Assembly: GCA_019828595.1 (NCBI GenBank)
Contig: JAHQRK010000035.1
Coordinates: forward strand, 186,001-250,000
Source of the DNA: Aphanomyces cochlioides
Taxonomy: Eukaryota; Oomycota; Saprolegniomycetes; Saprolegniales; Verrucalvaceae
Reading direction: 5' to 3'
DNA length: 64,000 nucleotides
The notes under the pieces were generated by a model. The model saw only the letters and a program-made list of their open reading frames with translations. It had not been told where the DNA came from and did no database searches. Made by a program: the position numbers and the translations under genes. Position 1 is the stretch's first letter. Each line of letters starts with the position of its first letter. This document shows positions 31,732 to 42,515 of the stretch, piece after piece.

Positions 31732-32870
31732 TTACATTTTCAACCCGACGAGGCTGCGACCGAGAGCGTGAACGGCGGTGGTCAGCTTCCCTAGAACCGC
31801 CATCATAACCTCGAGTCCGTGGAAGGAAACGTACCGATGAGATGGAGGACGCTGCTGTTGTTGTTTTCTGTACGCGGCTTCAGCTTCCAACACCAACGCG
31901 ACCACTTTGCGCTGCAAGGACACCTTGTCAGTCTAGCTGCGTGCATGACATGTACCTGCTGCGCGACGATGAGCGGGTCCTTCGTCACTGTCATCAAGGG
32001 CACATTGAGAGCTTGCAGAGTACGCTACATGGAGAGTCAAGAGTCTCGTCAATGATGGCATGACGCGTCTACCTGTTGATTTGCAAGTTGAGATCCACGA
32101 TCCATGGCGGTGATTTCGATGAATTGCGCTTGAGAAGTTGCGGCGCGCGATGCAAATTCATGGCGAAGGGTCAGTTGCTACAGAGAACGATCAATGGCGA
32201 ACGAGAGGCACACCTCCTACTTCAGTTTGTTGTTCGATAGCAATCTTGGGATCGGAAGACGCTTCGCTAGAGTAGACGCGTTTGTAGAGCTCGCTGCCTA
32301 AGCGAGATTGAGAACATGAGATAGAGCGTCGACACACCTTCTTTCATTTGCATTGCGATCAAATCCTGCCAGCGGTACAGCGTATCGACTTCCTTCTGGC
32401 GTTGGATTTCCCACAGACGCAAGACTTCTCGAAAGAGCTACGCCGCGCATGGTGAAGGTGAGCTTTGTGCAGGATGCATACCATTTCATTCCGAGAGTGT
32501 TCATTAATCTGGTAGAGAACTTGAGTCGGGAGAGTTACGGCAGGATCGACAGGATCGAAGAGCAAGTAGGGACAGTCTGGCGTCACGGGAAGTGTTGTTG
32601 GCAGCTTTTGAAAGTACACCGTCGATTTCTATGCAATGAGCATGACAATCAAGCGCCAAGGATGTCGAGTCGTACCAGTTCAACAGGTTCAATCGATGGA
32701 GTGGGCGACGGAGTCGGGATCGGAGCTGGAGCGACTGCAGTAATAGTAGAGCCTGTAGAGATGTCGAACACGGCACCTTGGATGCTACATACCAGCCTCT
32801 AATTGAGCCTTGAGAGCAGGCACGTCTGCTTTGGTATTTTCATTTTCTTCCAGGAGTGTCCAGAGCGCAG
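31732..32870 (-). CDS. Intron-rich gene of unknown function (coiled-coil protein)
   Basis: Minus-strand exons joined by short GT-AG introns give one continuous protein. Introns: 32753-32792, 32629-32675, 32438-32481, 32298-32337, 32178-32213, 32025-32072 and about 31925-31955. The spliced protein has a Pro/Thr-rich linker (VAPAPIPTPSPTPS), a conserved-looking block (TPDCPYLLFDPVDPAVTLP) and long helical segments (LFREVLRLWEIQRQKEVDTL; VSLQRKVVALVLEAEAAYRK) suggesting coiled coil. The final exon is uncertain. The first exon upstream of about 32870 was not found, and a link to the HAT-repeat gene just upstream by an intron at about 32880-32950 is possible. No family is recognised. Confidence 0.5.
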
Positions 32871-32918
32871 TATGACATGGAGCCTACAGAGATATCGTGA
32901 GCTTCGCAAACTGGTTTA

Positions 32919-33360
32919 GCGCTCGACTGGGAGGATTTCGTTCGCGCGCAGTACGATCTTCTTGGCGTTGCTGTACTTTTGACGATCGAGGCAAAAGCTT
33001 ACATATCTACGACGTATAATCTTAGCAGCCCAGATGCATGCAGCATACCTTTCCCAAAGCTGTAGGGATGACGACCAAGCAACCACAGCTTGTTCGAATA
33101 CTTTGGTCGCTTGCTTGAACTGCCGCAATTCAATCTCCAAGTCGGCAAATCGAAGGTACAATGGAATCGACACGGCTTCGTCGTGTGCGCATTTCTCCAA
33201 GGTTGCGAACACTGTCGCGCGCGCTTCTTCGACTTGAGCATACTATACAACAACGAGTCATTTTTGGTCGTAGTTGATGGCCGTGACGCACATTGCTCGA
33301 GATGATTTGGTGCTTGGCCGCCGAGATGACCGCTTCAGGATCAATCGTTCCTTGCATTTG
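32919..33360 (-). CDS. Short HAT/TPR-repeat protein
   Basis: From the ATG at 33360, a short first exon (MQGTIDPEAVISAAKHQ) is followed after an intron by HAT (half-a-TPR) repeats: VEEARATVFATLEKCA, LYLRFADLEIELRQFKQATK, VFEQAVVAWSSSLQLWERY. After an intron at about 33004-33045 comes FCLDRQKYSNAKKIVLRA. HAT repeats occur in RNA-processing proteins such as UTP6, CstF77, RRP5 and Crooked-neck. At about 135 residues this is much shorter than those, so it is a small HAT protein, a fragment, or the 5' part of the gene that follows. Three ATCCGG motifs lie just upstream (33400-33434). Confidence 0.5.
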
Positions 33361-33399
33361 GTTCAAACAATTGAGTGGAACATTTTATTTTATTAAAAT

Positions 33400-33434
33400 A
33401 TTATCCGGATCAAATTATCCGGATATTTATCCGG
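33400..33434. promoter_or_regulatory. Cluster of TTATCCGGAT motifs before the HAT-repeat gene
   Basis: Three copies of (T)TATCCGG(AT) in 35 bp, between the WRNIP1 stop (33453) and the HAT gene start (33360). The same palindromic core recurs at other gene starts in the window. Confidence 0.5.
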
Positions 33435-33452
33435 CGATACTTGGCCTTTCTG

Positions 33453-35105
33453 TTATTTTGGCGCCAAAGTGGAAGAATCGCGAGGAGGTAGAAAGGCAAT
33501 GCCGAGAAGTTGATCTGGAATGTACGTTTGGTCCGGCGCGCCGTCTTCGTAGTCCGGATTGTACTTGTACTCTACGATGACGATGTCAATGTCGCCGCTG
33601 CACGATGGAAGATCTACCTCTTCCATAGCCAAGATCCTTCATGAGTCTCGTGGGTGCGTTTCGAAGGTGAAGAGGGACATCTGGAACAGGCCCGGTCCAT
33701 TCGGCAAGAGTCTGCTTGACGAGTTTGTAAGCTTTGTACACTTCGACTGATTTGGGAGCTCTCGCCAAGTGGACGACACAATGGGCTAAAATCACGTCGC
33801 ATTCTGGCATCCCTAGATGCAACAGGTGATTTGTATCGATGACCATTTGGTTCGTACCGATGGCATGACAAGCTTGAAATGCTGATACTGCCAGCGGGAG
33901 AGACTGAGTATCAGCAAGACCAACGTCTTCAGAAGCAACACGGATGAGTCGTCGAGCGATGTACAGTGGGTTTTCTCCACCTTCCAACATTCGACCCAAC
34001 CAATACAGAGCAGCGTCAGCGTCACTTCCACGAATCGACTTGTGCAAGGCACTGATACAATCGTAATGTGCATCGCCAACGCGGTCGTAGATGGCATGTG
34101 AGCGCTGGAAGCCTGATTTTACTTTCTCCAAGGTGACAGTTGCTCCAGTATCGACAGAGTAGATGGCCATTTCAAGCGAATTGAGTGCAATCCGGGCGTC
34201 ACCATTGCACTGGTGCGCCAAAAAGTCTAACGCTGCATCATCGACTTGGCGGCCTTGAAAATTGGCATCACAAGCTCGTCGTAAGAGGTGGATAATATCT
34301 TCAGGCGAAATTCTCTGCAAGACGAAGACACGACACCGGCTCAGAAGCGCCGAGTTGAGTTCAAACGAAGGGTTTTCAGTCGTTGCGCCAATGAGTGTGA
34401 TCGTGCCGTTCTCAACGTACGGCAAGAAAGTGTCCTGATGGTAGTACACGTGAGAAGGTCGATCCCAAAAACTTTGAAACCTGCTGCAGTTTTGTGAAGC
34501 GATGGATCTCATCCACAAACAAGATGGTTTTCCTTCCCAAGAGCTGACCCTCCGTCACGGCCTTGTCGAATACATCGCGAACGTGCGTCAGTTTGGCGGT
34601 AGTTGCGGAGAGTGCGACAAACTTGGCATTGTCTTTCTTGTGCTTGGAGACAAGCCTTGCAATCGTTGTCTTGCCGCATCCTGGAGGTCTACCATCACAA
34701 GAATTGTTCAATTTCCTCACCAAATCATTCTTACCCCCATAAGATCATATTGGGAATGTTGCCAGTGTCAAGAAGGCGCCGCAATGGTTTCTCCTTGCCC
34801 AGGAGTTCATCCTGCCCCACGACATCTTCCAGAGACATGGGCCGCATTCGTTCTGCCATCGGCTGTCCATCTCGAGAAGGTTGCTGCTGCTGTCGTTTGC
34901 TCTCTGTTGCCTCATCTTCAGGCGTTGAGCTCCTTCGTCGCTTGAGTGATGTCGGATTCTGTTGAGGTGGCGATTGAAATGTTGCTGGTGGTTTGTTGCT
35001 CGGGGATGGTTTGACATCCTGACTAGGCTTGTTGAGGCATGCTTCCACATGCGACTCAATATTGTGTGCACTGAAGTGCCGCTCACAAATCGGACAAACA
35101 TGCAT
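33453..35105 (-). CDS. WRNIP1: WRNIP1/MgsA-type AAA+ ATPase with UBZ4 zinc finger
   Basis: The start at 35105 opens directly with a UBZ4 finger (CPICERHFSAHNIESHVEAC), which binds ubiquitin on stalled replication forks. A Ser/Pro/Gln-rich linker follows, then the AAA+ core: VGQDELLG, Walker A GPPGCGKTT (completed across the intron 34689-34734), Walker B ILFVDEIHRF, sensor 1 LIGATTENPSF and the arginine finger region SRCRVFVL. The C-terminal MgsA tetramerisation region contains GSDADAALYWLGRMLEGGE and LGYGREYKYNPDYEDG. Short introns lie at 34689-34734, about 34437-34482 and 33572-33617; splicing the last gives the family's C-terminus and a stop at 33453. The family works in replication-fork protection and DNA damage tolerance in the nucleus. 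Confidence 0.93.
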
Positions 35106-35969
35106 GGAGGTTGAAACAAGAGAGGACGTCCCCGCGGTAAGTTTGCCGCCAAATTTCACAATCACATGAATAGTGACATCATTATTTAGTGTAATTTCAA
35201 ATATTGCAAACACCAATGAAGGTTTGATTTGAGAAAACTCTATTAATAGAGAGTTTTCGGGTCATGGAGGAAAAGGTCGTCGACTGCTCAAGGAAAGAGC
35301 CCGAGAGTCCATGTAAAGATAGCTTGATTCAGCTTTGTTAATTTCACAATGCGGGCTTCGCTACAGTCGCTAGTGCTAGAGTATTGGTGGAGTTCCATGA
35401 GAGCCCAAGAGCCGACTGGTGCTGGTCTCCTTGAGAGAGAAAAGAAGAAGACTTTGCACCCGATGGTTCATGGAACCACGGCCACCACCAACATCCTCAG
35501 TTAAACCGATAGAAGAGATACAGTAGCGTCATGGTTCAACAGCAGTCTTATTGTAATTTTGCTGGCCCAGAGTCTTGATGAAAACAACCTTGAACAAGAC
35601 GAGCTCAATCTTTCCAATGCTTGTCCACCCTTACCATATTACTTATTGCACTTCTCATCACAACCTAGCAGACTCATTGCATACGGAAAGCGCTCTCCCC
35701 CCGTCGCCCCTCACTCCCCTCCATTCAAGAAGATCTTGTCCTATGTATCAAAAGTCTCAAGAGTTTATCTCTTGGTCTATGTACACTATCATAAGTACGA
35801 CGATTCCAATGCTCTCAATCACCCTCCTCATATGCTGAATGATAAGCTCAGAGGTCGAGGTTGGCAGATTGATTGGCTTACGTACAGCTGTAATATGGAC
35901 TGAGCATATAAAAATAGGAATCGAATCGAATTTTAGGGTGAGTCTGGCAAAATTTCAAAATGAATACTA
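35106..35969. other. Intergenic, no supported gene
   Basis: Open frames at 35559-35903 lack any recognisable family. The sequence is moderately AT-rich and borders the Tc1 element. Confidence 0.4.
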
Positions 35970-37526
35970 CAGTATGTCCGGAAATTATAGACACAGACGC
36001 TTTATTTTGAGTTGAGCTACCATATACTCGACCTTAGACTATAAGAATTCACTACAACATAAAAAGGCTGATCTTCGACCATCACACAATGCTAATCAAT
36101 GAAGTTCGTTGATAATTTGGTGATTATGTCTAGTACTGCTGAAGTTTACATGACATGAAAGTCCACAATTTATAGACGCACACTAAGTCTACCAAGAAAT
36201 GATTGAATTAAACTAACGGAACTAGACTGAAATTCATCCAATCACGTATCTATACGTGTTGTGTGCCTTCTAACGCATTCGACAAGTCATTTTTGCATTT
36301 GCACGATGCCACGAGGACGAAAACTGACCGACCTAGAGGTTGGCAGAGTTCTCGGCCTCCACGAAGCCGGAATAAGCAATCGAGGCATTGCTAAGAAGAT
36401 TGATCGAAGCGAAAAGGCCATACGAACTGTTCTCCTCAATGCCAAGGAGGTGAGAACGAAGAAAAAGGTGGGTAGAAAGTTGGTTCTGAAGAAATGCCAT
36501 GTCAGGCGAATCTTTAGACTAGCTTGTGTGAAGCGTCTCTCTTGTAGAGAGATCGGAAAGGATCTTGGTTTTATCGTTAATAAGTCATGTGTTCATAGTG
36601 TACTGCGTGCATCGAAATTCGCGAAATACATAAAGCGAAAACCTCGCCCACATCTCAAGAAGCATCATAAGATTGCTCGTATGCGCTTTGCCAAGCAATA
36701 CATCAATAAACCAGGCTTCTGGCAGCGTGTCGTCTTTTCGGACGAAAAGAAGTTCAACTTAGACGGCCCTGATGGCTGTCAATACTATTGGCACGACTTA
36801 CTTCGTGAGCCTGAAACGTACTCCAAGCGTGTCGTCGGTGGCGGATCTGTTATGGTCTGGGCGGCTGTGTGTGCCAAGGGAAAGTCTAGTCTAGCCATTC
36901 TCCGAGGGAAGCAAGATTCCAGCAACTATTGTGAAACCCTGTCAAAATATCTGCTGCCTTTTTGACCGAGCTCCAAGAAAGCCATGCCATCCCTGAGCCA
37001 ATTTTCCAACACGACAATGCAAGTATTCACTCGTCAAGAGCCACTGCGAGCTTTTTGGAAGGAGCGAACATCATGCCGTTGGTTTGGCCGGCCAAGAGCC
37101 CCGATTTGAACGTTATTGAGAACGTTTGGGGGGTCTTGGCACGCTCAGTTTACCGAAATGGCCGCCAATTTTCTTCGAAAGAAGAATTGGAAGCCCAAAT
37201 CCTGAAATCGTGGGAGCAAGTGAGTGTCTCTTACTTATTGACACTCATCAATGATATGCCAACGCGAATGGCCGAGGTAGTCATTCGGGCAGGCTCAGGA
37301 ATTGACAGATAACTTAGTAATTCCAATGCGTCTATTGTTTCTGGACTTAGTATTTTCTAATGTTTCATCTTTTCATGTACACGAATAGAGCAGAAAATGA
37401 ACTGTGTAGCGCACTTGTTTCCACTCGAGTTGTCTTATCTTGCACTGAGAGCACTCAAGTTGAATCGCTTTGTAAGCATTCCAGCATTGAAAAATGTTCG
37501 TGCGTCTATAGTTGCCGGACAGACTG
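35970..37526 (+). mobile_element. Tc1-family transposon with IR/DR-type ends
   Basis: The 1,557-bp element begins CAGTATGTCCGG and ends CCGGACAGACTG, flanked by TA on both sides (35968-35969 and 37527-37528). A second copy of the end motif lies inside each end (about 36161-36183 and 37329-37349, around TATAGACGCAC and GCGTCTATTG). That gives the inverted repeat/direct repeat layout known from Sleeping Beauty-type Tc1 elements, where the transposase binds two sites per end. Confidence 0.88.
36306..37312 (+). pseudogene. Tc1 transposase (DDE), one frameshift
   Basis: Start at the ATG at 36306 (MPRGRKLTDLEVGRVLGLHE). Two helix-turn-helix regions follow (SNRGIAKKIDRSEKAIRTVL, about 36375-36440; SCREIGKDLGFIVNKSCVHS, about 36540-36600) with a GRK hook between. 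The catalytic core has VVFSDEKKFNLDG (about 36730), FQHDNASIHSS (about 37002) and WPAKSPDLNVIENVWG (about 37087). A one-base shift near 36960 splits the frame between the first and second catalytic aspartates; the downstream frame 36962-37312 completes the protein. Apart from that lesion the element looks intact. Confidence 0.9.
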
Positions 37527-37528
37527 TA

Positions 37529-37715
37529 TTAATAGTATGCCATTTTCAGCCAAAATGGGACAACGGCACAACTTTACTTTAGCCCCCGGTTGCTGTTTTA
37601 AACACAACAACTCAGCACAGACTGAATAATACATCCGGATAATTATCCGGATACATAGGCATGCCAAAGTGTCATTTTGATCTCTCGCAGAAGCAGAACC
37701 AAGAAGACGAATGTA
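37529..37715. other. Spacer with paired ATCCGGAT motifs
   Basis: ATCCGGAT (37633-37640) and ATTATCCGGATA (37642-37653) lie within 21 bp. No gene start is evident nearby. Confidence 0.4.
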
Positions 37716-38039
37716 TTATGGATATTTACACATAGCTATGACTAATCCCTTGAAATACATGATACCTGTTGCATTTGCTGGAAAGTACCAATTGCGCCAC
37801 ATGAACATGTCGAGGTAAGATTGCAACTGCTCACCTCTCAATCCTCGCATTGCTTTGAGGTATTGTTTGATGCGCACTTCCCACACACCTTCGATTCGCT
37901 GGGTGTGGGCACCATTGTCTGGATTGACAAAGTTGCTCGAATGGTTGACCCACATGTGGGTATACCTCATGTGCCGAAGCGATGGCGTGTTGGCAAGAGT
38001 ATGGCGCTCGTTGGCCATACGTACGACGCAAAGGATCAA
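37716..38039 (-). pseudogene. Merlin/IS1016 (ISXO2-like) transposase C-terminal fragment
   Basis: The frame reads YTHMWVNHSSNFVNPDNGAH, then TQRIEGVWEVRIKQYLKAMRG and LQSYLDMFMWRNWYF. These are the characteristic C-terminal blocks of ISXO2-like transposases (HxxVNHSxxFV.P.TGAHTQ.IE..W and YLDEFMWR). Only about 100 residues remain; the N-terminal zinc finger and first catalytic residue are absent, so this is a fragment. Confidence 0.75.
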
Positions 38040-38723
38040 CGATTTATGGCATATTCAAAATGGAGGTAAAACCTCCATTTCGTAAAATTGCATTTTGGGA
38101 GCCTCCAGTGAGTATATCCCAACCAAAAATATTGGATTTGGTGCAAAACTCTGAGATAATCAAGGTCATATTTTGACCTCAATTATTGAATTTGGCCTCA
38201 AAATGGCATTTTGGGCCTATTTATTGTAATATTTTCGGTTGCCAGACGGGCCCTTATTGTATGATATTGTCAATTTCGCACAAATTTGGACTTTCCAGTC
38301 TATTGGCCGAATCGATTTTGAATGTCTTTTTCTATTAAAATCTATCTTTTACCAATATTGTTTAAAGAGTTCTTTCTAGAGCCATCAGCCACTCTGGGGA
38401 TGCGCAGCTTTTGCGCAAGGAACCATTGTTGTTGCGATTTTCCTATTGATGTCAAGGCGGGTATATAAGAGAATGCAAAATTAAAGCATATGATTGGTTA
38501 AAAATAAAATTATAACGTGATATGATTGGAGGTATCCTCAGACTGAAAAATGCACTGCAATTTACACACCAGTCATTTTGAATTGGTCGATGATACTTTT
38601 TCCTCCCACAAAAACTTTAAATAAAACCTCCTAAAATTGATATTTTAGCAATTCTCTTCTTGATGAATATCATTTTATAATTAATATTGTTAGGTGGTCA
38701 GTATTTCGAGGTATGACTGTATA
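38040..38723. other. AT-rich spacer, no gene seen
   Basis: Long AT-rich runs without a supported reading frame, between the Merlin fragment and the tandem array. Confidence 0.4.
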
Positions 38724-38953
38724 GAATGACTTGTCTTCGGAATTCACAGAAAAATAATCCTACTATGTATATTTCAGCCAATCAATAGTTATTAAAAGTT
38801 GTGCGGTGTTTAATTGGCCAAAAACACAAGTCATGAGACAGCGACTCTTACGTGCAAGTTTCAAAAGGCAATCGAAAATGCCTATATTGACTTCAAAAGG
38901 CAGGCAATCATCAGCATACTTGAGACTACCTTAGAGTTTAGTGTTTGTTCTAA

Positions 38954-39178
38954 GAGCATCTCCAGCAGTAGTTTCTATTTCTATTTCTAATCGAAGTTAC
39001 GGATAACTTTTAGCAACTCATTGGATTTATCCGTAATTTTTGGGGTTGGAGTTGCTATTGGTGTCCAGAACAGCAACTCAAAACATGAATTTGTTCGGAT
39101 AATCGAATAAATTGCTAAAAATTATCCGTAAAACCGAAGTTTTGACAATAGAAATAGAAACTGCTGCTGGAGATGCTC
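38954..39178. mobile_element. PIF/Harbinger-type MITE, copy 1
   Basis: Terminal inverted repeats GAGCATCTCCAGCAG...CTGCTGGAGATGCTC flanked by TAA on both sides (38951-38953 and 39179-39181). It is 225 bp, without coding capacity. The 3-bp TAA duplication and GAGCATCTCC ends are typical of PIF/Harbinger MITEs. Subterminal GGATAA/TTATCC boxes give it further internal symmetry. Confidence 0.85.
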
Positions 39179-39899
39179 TAAGGGTGTTAAATCTCTAATA
39201 TAACGATGAGTGATAAAACCACGCTAGTAGATTCCAGCCATAAGTTGAAATGAAACATCGCGTTGCGTGGACAGAAAGAAAAGGGAATACAACACCTCAA
39301 CTGCTCAACGCTTCTCACTATCTTAGCTTGTTGTGCTGCACTTCTTAGCAATAGATTCTTCATCATATTGCATATCTTATCTACGACTCGTCAAACGTCA
39401 GTCAAGGTCAGACTGTGTTTTGCTCCCTGGTTTTCTTGATGCTATTTTTGGGATTTTCTCGAAATGTGATTGGCTCATTTTCCCGCAGAAAAATCCTTCT
39501 GTGGATTGCATTCCATTCGCATTCCACTCAAACTTTATTTTATTTCATACAAAATGTAGTGCTACAAATAATTAAATCATGAAAAGAATTTTGAGTATTT
39601 TGGAAAATACAGGACAAATTTTCTGTGGATGCATACAAACGGCAATATTTGTCCGATGTTTTCCGGAGAATGACTTGTCTTCGGAATTCACAGAAAAATA
39701 ATCCTACTATGTATATTTCAGCCAATCAATAGTTATTAAAAGTTGTGCGGTGTTTAATTGGCCAAAAACACAAGTCATGAGACAGCGCGACTCTTACGTG
39801 CAAGTCTCAAAAGGCAATCGAAAATGCCTATATTGACTTCAAAAGGCAGGCAATCATCAGCATACTTGAGACTACCTTAGAGTTTAGTGTTTGTTCTAA

Positions 39900-40124
39900 G
39901 AGCATCTCCAGCAGTAGTTTCTATTTCTATTTCTAATCGAAGTTACGGATAACTTTTAGCAACTCATTGGATTTATCCGTAATTTTTGGGGTTGGAGTTG
40001 CTATTGGTGTCCAGAATAGCAACTCAAAACATGAATTTGTTCGGATAATCGAATAAATTGCTAAAAATTATCCGTAAAACCGAAGTTTTGACAATAGAAA
40101 TAGAAACTGCTGCTGGAGATGCTC
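39900..40124. mobile_element. PIF/Harbinger-type MITE, copy 2
   Basis: Same element as at 38954-39178, at the equivalent position of the second tandem unit. Confidence 0.85.
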
Positions 40125-40845
40125 TAAGGGTGTTAAATCTCTAATATAACGATGAGTGATAAAACCACGCTAGTAGATTCCAGCCATAAGTTGAAATGAA
40201 ACATCGCGTTGCGTGGACAGAAAGAAAAGGGAATACAACACCTCAACTGCTCAACGCTTCTCACTATCTTAGCTTGTTGTGCTGCACTTCTTAGCAATAG
40301 ATTCTTCATCATATTGCATATCTTATCTACGACTCGTCAAACGTCAGTCAAGGTCAGACTGTGTTTTGCTCCCTGGTTTTCTTGATGCTATTTTTGGGAT
40401 TTTCTCGAAATGTGATTGGCTCATTTTCCCGCAGAAAAATCCTTCTGTGGATTGCATTCCATTCGCATTCCACTCAAACTTTATTTTATTTCATACAAAA
40501 TGTAGTGCTACAAATAATTAAATCATGAAAAGAATTTTGAGTATTTTGGAAAATACAGGACAAATTTTCTGTGGATGCATACAAACGGCAATATTTGTCC
40601 GATGTTTTCCGGAGAATGACTTGTCTTCGGAATTCACAGAAAAATAATCCTACTATGTATATTTCAGCCAATCAATAGTTATTAAAAGTTGTGCGGTGTT
40701 TAATTGGCCAAAAACACAAGTCATGAGACAGCGCGACTCTTACGTGCAAGTCTCAAAAGGCAATCGAAAATGCCTTTATTGACTTCAAAAGGCAGGCAAT
40801 CATCAGCATACTTGAGACTACCTTAGAGTTTAGTGTTTGTTCTAA

Positions 40846-41070
40846 GAGCATCTCCAGCAGTAGTTTCTATTTCTATTTCTAATCGAAGTTACGGATAACT
40901 TTTAGCAACTCATTGGATTTATCCGTAATTTTTGGGGTTGGAGTTGCTATTGGTGTCCAGAACAGCAACTCAAAACATGAATTTGTTCGGATAATCGAAT
41001 AAATTGCTAAAAATTATCCGTAAAACCGAAGTTTTGACAATAGAAATAGAAACTGCTGCTGGAGATGCTC
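40846..41070. mobile_element. PIF/Harbinger-type MITE, copy 3
   Basis: Same element as at 38954-39178, at the equivalent position of the third tandem unit. Confidence 0.85.
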
Positions 41071-41466
41071 TAAGGGTGTTAAATCTCTAATATAACGATG
41101 AGTGATAAAACCACGCTAGTAGATTCCAGCCATAAGTTGAAATGAAACATCGCGTTGCGTGGACAGAAAGAAAAGGGAATACAACACCTCAACTGCTCAA
41201 CGCTTCTCACTATCTTAGCTTGTTGTGCTGCACTTCTTAGCAATAGATTCTTCATCAAATTGCATCTTATCTACGACTCGTCAAACGTCAGTCAAGGTCA
41301 GACTGTGTTTTGCTCCCTGGTTTTCTTGATGCTATTTTTGGGATTTTCTCGAAATGTGATTGGCTCATTTTCCAGCAGAAAAATCCTTCTGTGGATTGCA
41401 TTCCATTCGCATTCCACTCAAACTTTATTTTATTTCATACAAAATGTAGTGCTACAAATAATTAAA

Positions 41467-41712
41467 TCATGAAAAGAATTTTGAGTATTTTGGAAAATAC
41501 AGGACAAATTTTCTGTGGATGCATACAAACGGCAATATTTGTCCGATGTTTTCCGGAGAATGGGAGAAGAAAAATGGCGTGTCAAAGTCGCCAAAAGTTT
41601 CGTCATCTTCGTTTTCTTGCAATACCCCCTCATAGAGGAGCGACGCTCGGCGGAGATTCTCGGCTTCTTCGTTCGACGTGTCTGCAAGGCGAGTCAACAC
41701 ATCGCGAGTCAT
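41467..41712 (-). pseudogene. 5' end of an unknown acidic protein, fused into the tandem array
   Basis: The ATG at 41712 opens a good-looking N-terminus (MTRDVLTRLADTSNEEAENL, then EGVLQENEDDETFGDFDTPF). At about 41558 it runs into the tandem-array unit, where the frame ends without further conserved character. No family is recognised. Either a short intron follows residue 50 or the gene lost its 3' part to the amplification. Confidence 0.4.
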
Positions 41713-42119
41713 GGTTGCTTTCCTTTTTGGAAAATGGTTGGTTTCATTTACTTTACTTGTTCATCTCTATCTACACCATTCATTGCTTTGACACATGTGT
41801 AATCTACTTTGCGCAGTGGAAATATCCGTGGTGCTCATGTTGTCGATTATGTCGTTGGTGTGTGTTTATTTCACAATTCATCACTTACGATAAATCGCGT
41901 GTATTTTGAGATAGTTTTTCAGAGCAAGAGAGTATTTTGTCATACAGGTCGGCTTTTGAACAAAGTTTGGGAGGTAGATGATATGTCTCCTCTATAAATC
42001 TATCTTTGAATGAACCTCTTGTTTCTTATTATCGGGTCTATTAAATAAATGAAACGAGCCAATCAGAGTGCGAGTTGAAGTGGTTCGTTGACAAAGTCGA
42101 CCAAACTCCATCTTCCTCC
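41713..42119. promoter_or_regulatory. Divergent upstream region before the LLPH-like gene
   Basis: No supported gene. It contains the 5' regions of the minus-strand ORF (start 41712) and the LLPH-like gene (start 42120). Confidence 0.35.
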
Positions 42120-42497
42120 ATGGCCAAGAGCATCCGATCCAAGATCAAGAAGTACTGGCGGCGCGAGCTGCGTAGCACAATCGGCAAGGCAGACCATGAG
42201 AAGAAAGCTGCCAAAGTACAGGAAGAGCTCCAGAAGGCGCTCGAGATCCAGAAGGGAAACTCATTTGCGTCGTTGAAAGCCGCAATCGGTAGCTCCAAGC
42301 CACCCATGGTTGCCGAAGTGCCAGACGAATCGATGGAGGATCTAGGCGAAGGCGCGACCGAAGTCGCCAGGTTGAACGAACAACCCAAGTTTAGTAACCG
42401 CAAGGAAGCCGCGCTCGCCAAGAAAAAGAAAGCTGGTGGCAAAGCCGGCAAGAAGAAATTCGTCCATTTCCACACCTTGCGCAAGAAGGGCGCATAA
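42120..42497 (+). CDS. LLPH: LLPH/YBL028C-like nucleolar protein
   Basis: 125 residues from the ATG at 42120. The N-terminus MAKSIRSKIKKYWRRELR is the hallmark of the LLP homologue (learning-associated protein) family, which is small, very basic and nucleolar and takes part in 60S ribosome biogenesis. The middle is acidic (PDESMEDLGEGA) and the tail lysine-rich (KKKKAGGKAGKKKFVHFHTL). An upstream in-frame extension to 42075 has no ATG and is rejected. The gene converges on the PI-PLC gene, with stops only 19 bp apart. Confidence 0.8.
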   Translation: MAKSIRSKIKKYWRRELRSTIGKADHEKKAAKVQEELQKALEIQKGNSFASLKAAIGSSKPPMVAEVPDESMEDLGEGATEVARLNEQPKFSNRKEAALAKKKKAGGKAGKKKFVHFHTLRKKGA

Positions 42498-42515
42498 GAC
42501 AAAGGTAGCTCTCAT

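Larger units (their letters stand above)
38724..41557. repeat. Tandem triplication of a 944-946-bp unit
   Basis: Copies are 38724-39667, 39668-40613 and 40614-41557, each beginning GAATGACTTGTCTTCGG at the start of copies 1-3 and ending GATGTTTTCCGGA. They differ by a few substitutions and 2-bp indels (for example GCGACTCTT versus GCGCGACTCTT). Each unit contains one 225-bp MITE at the same place, so the MITE inserted before amplification. Small frames inside (such as 39333-39575) repeat in every copy but have no recognisable product. Confidence 0.95.

Noticed and set aside
35559..35903. 114-codon plus-strand frame
   Set aside because: No family, unusual composition, no splice or promoter support.
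39333..40521. Repeated 80-codon ORF in the tandem array as a duplicated gene
   Set aside because: The third copy is frame-shifted relative to the first two by a small deletion, and the sequence has low complexity and no homology I recognise.
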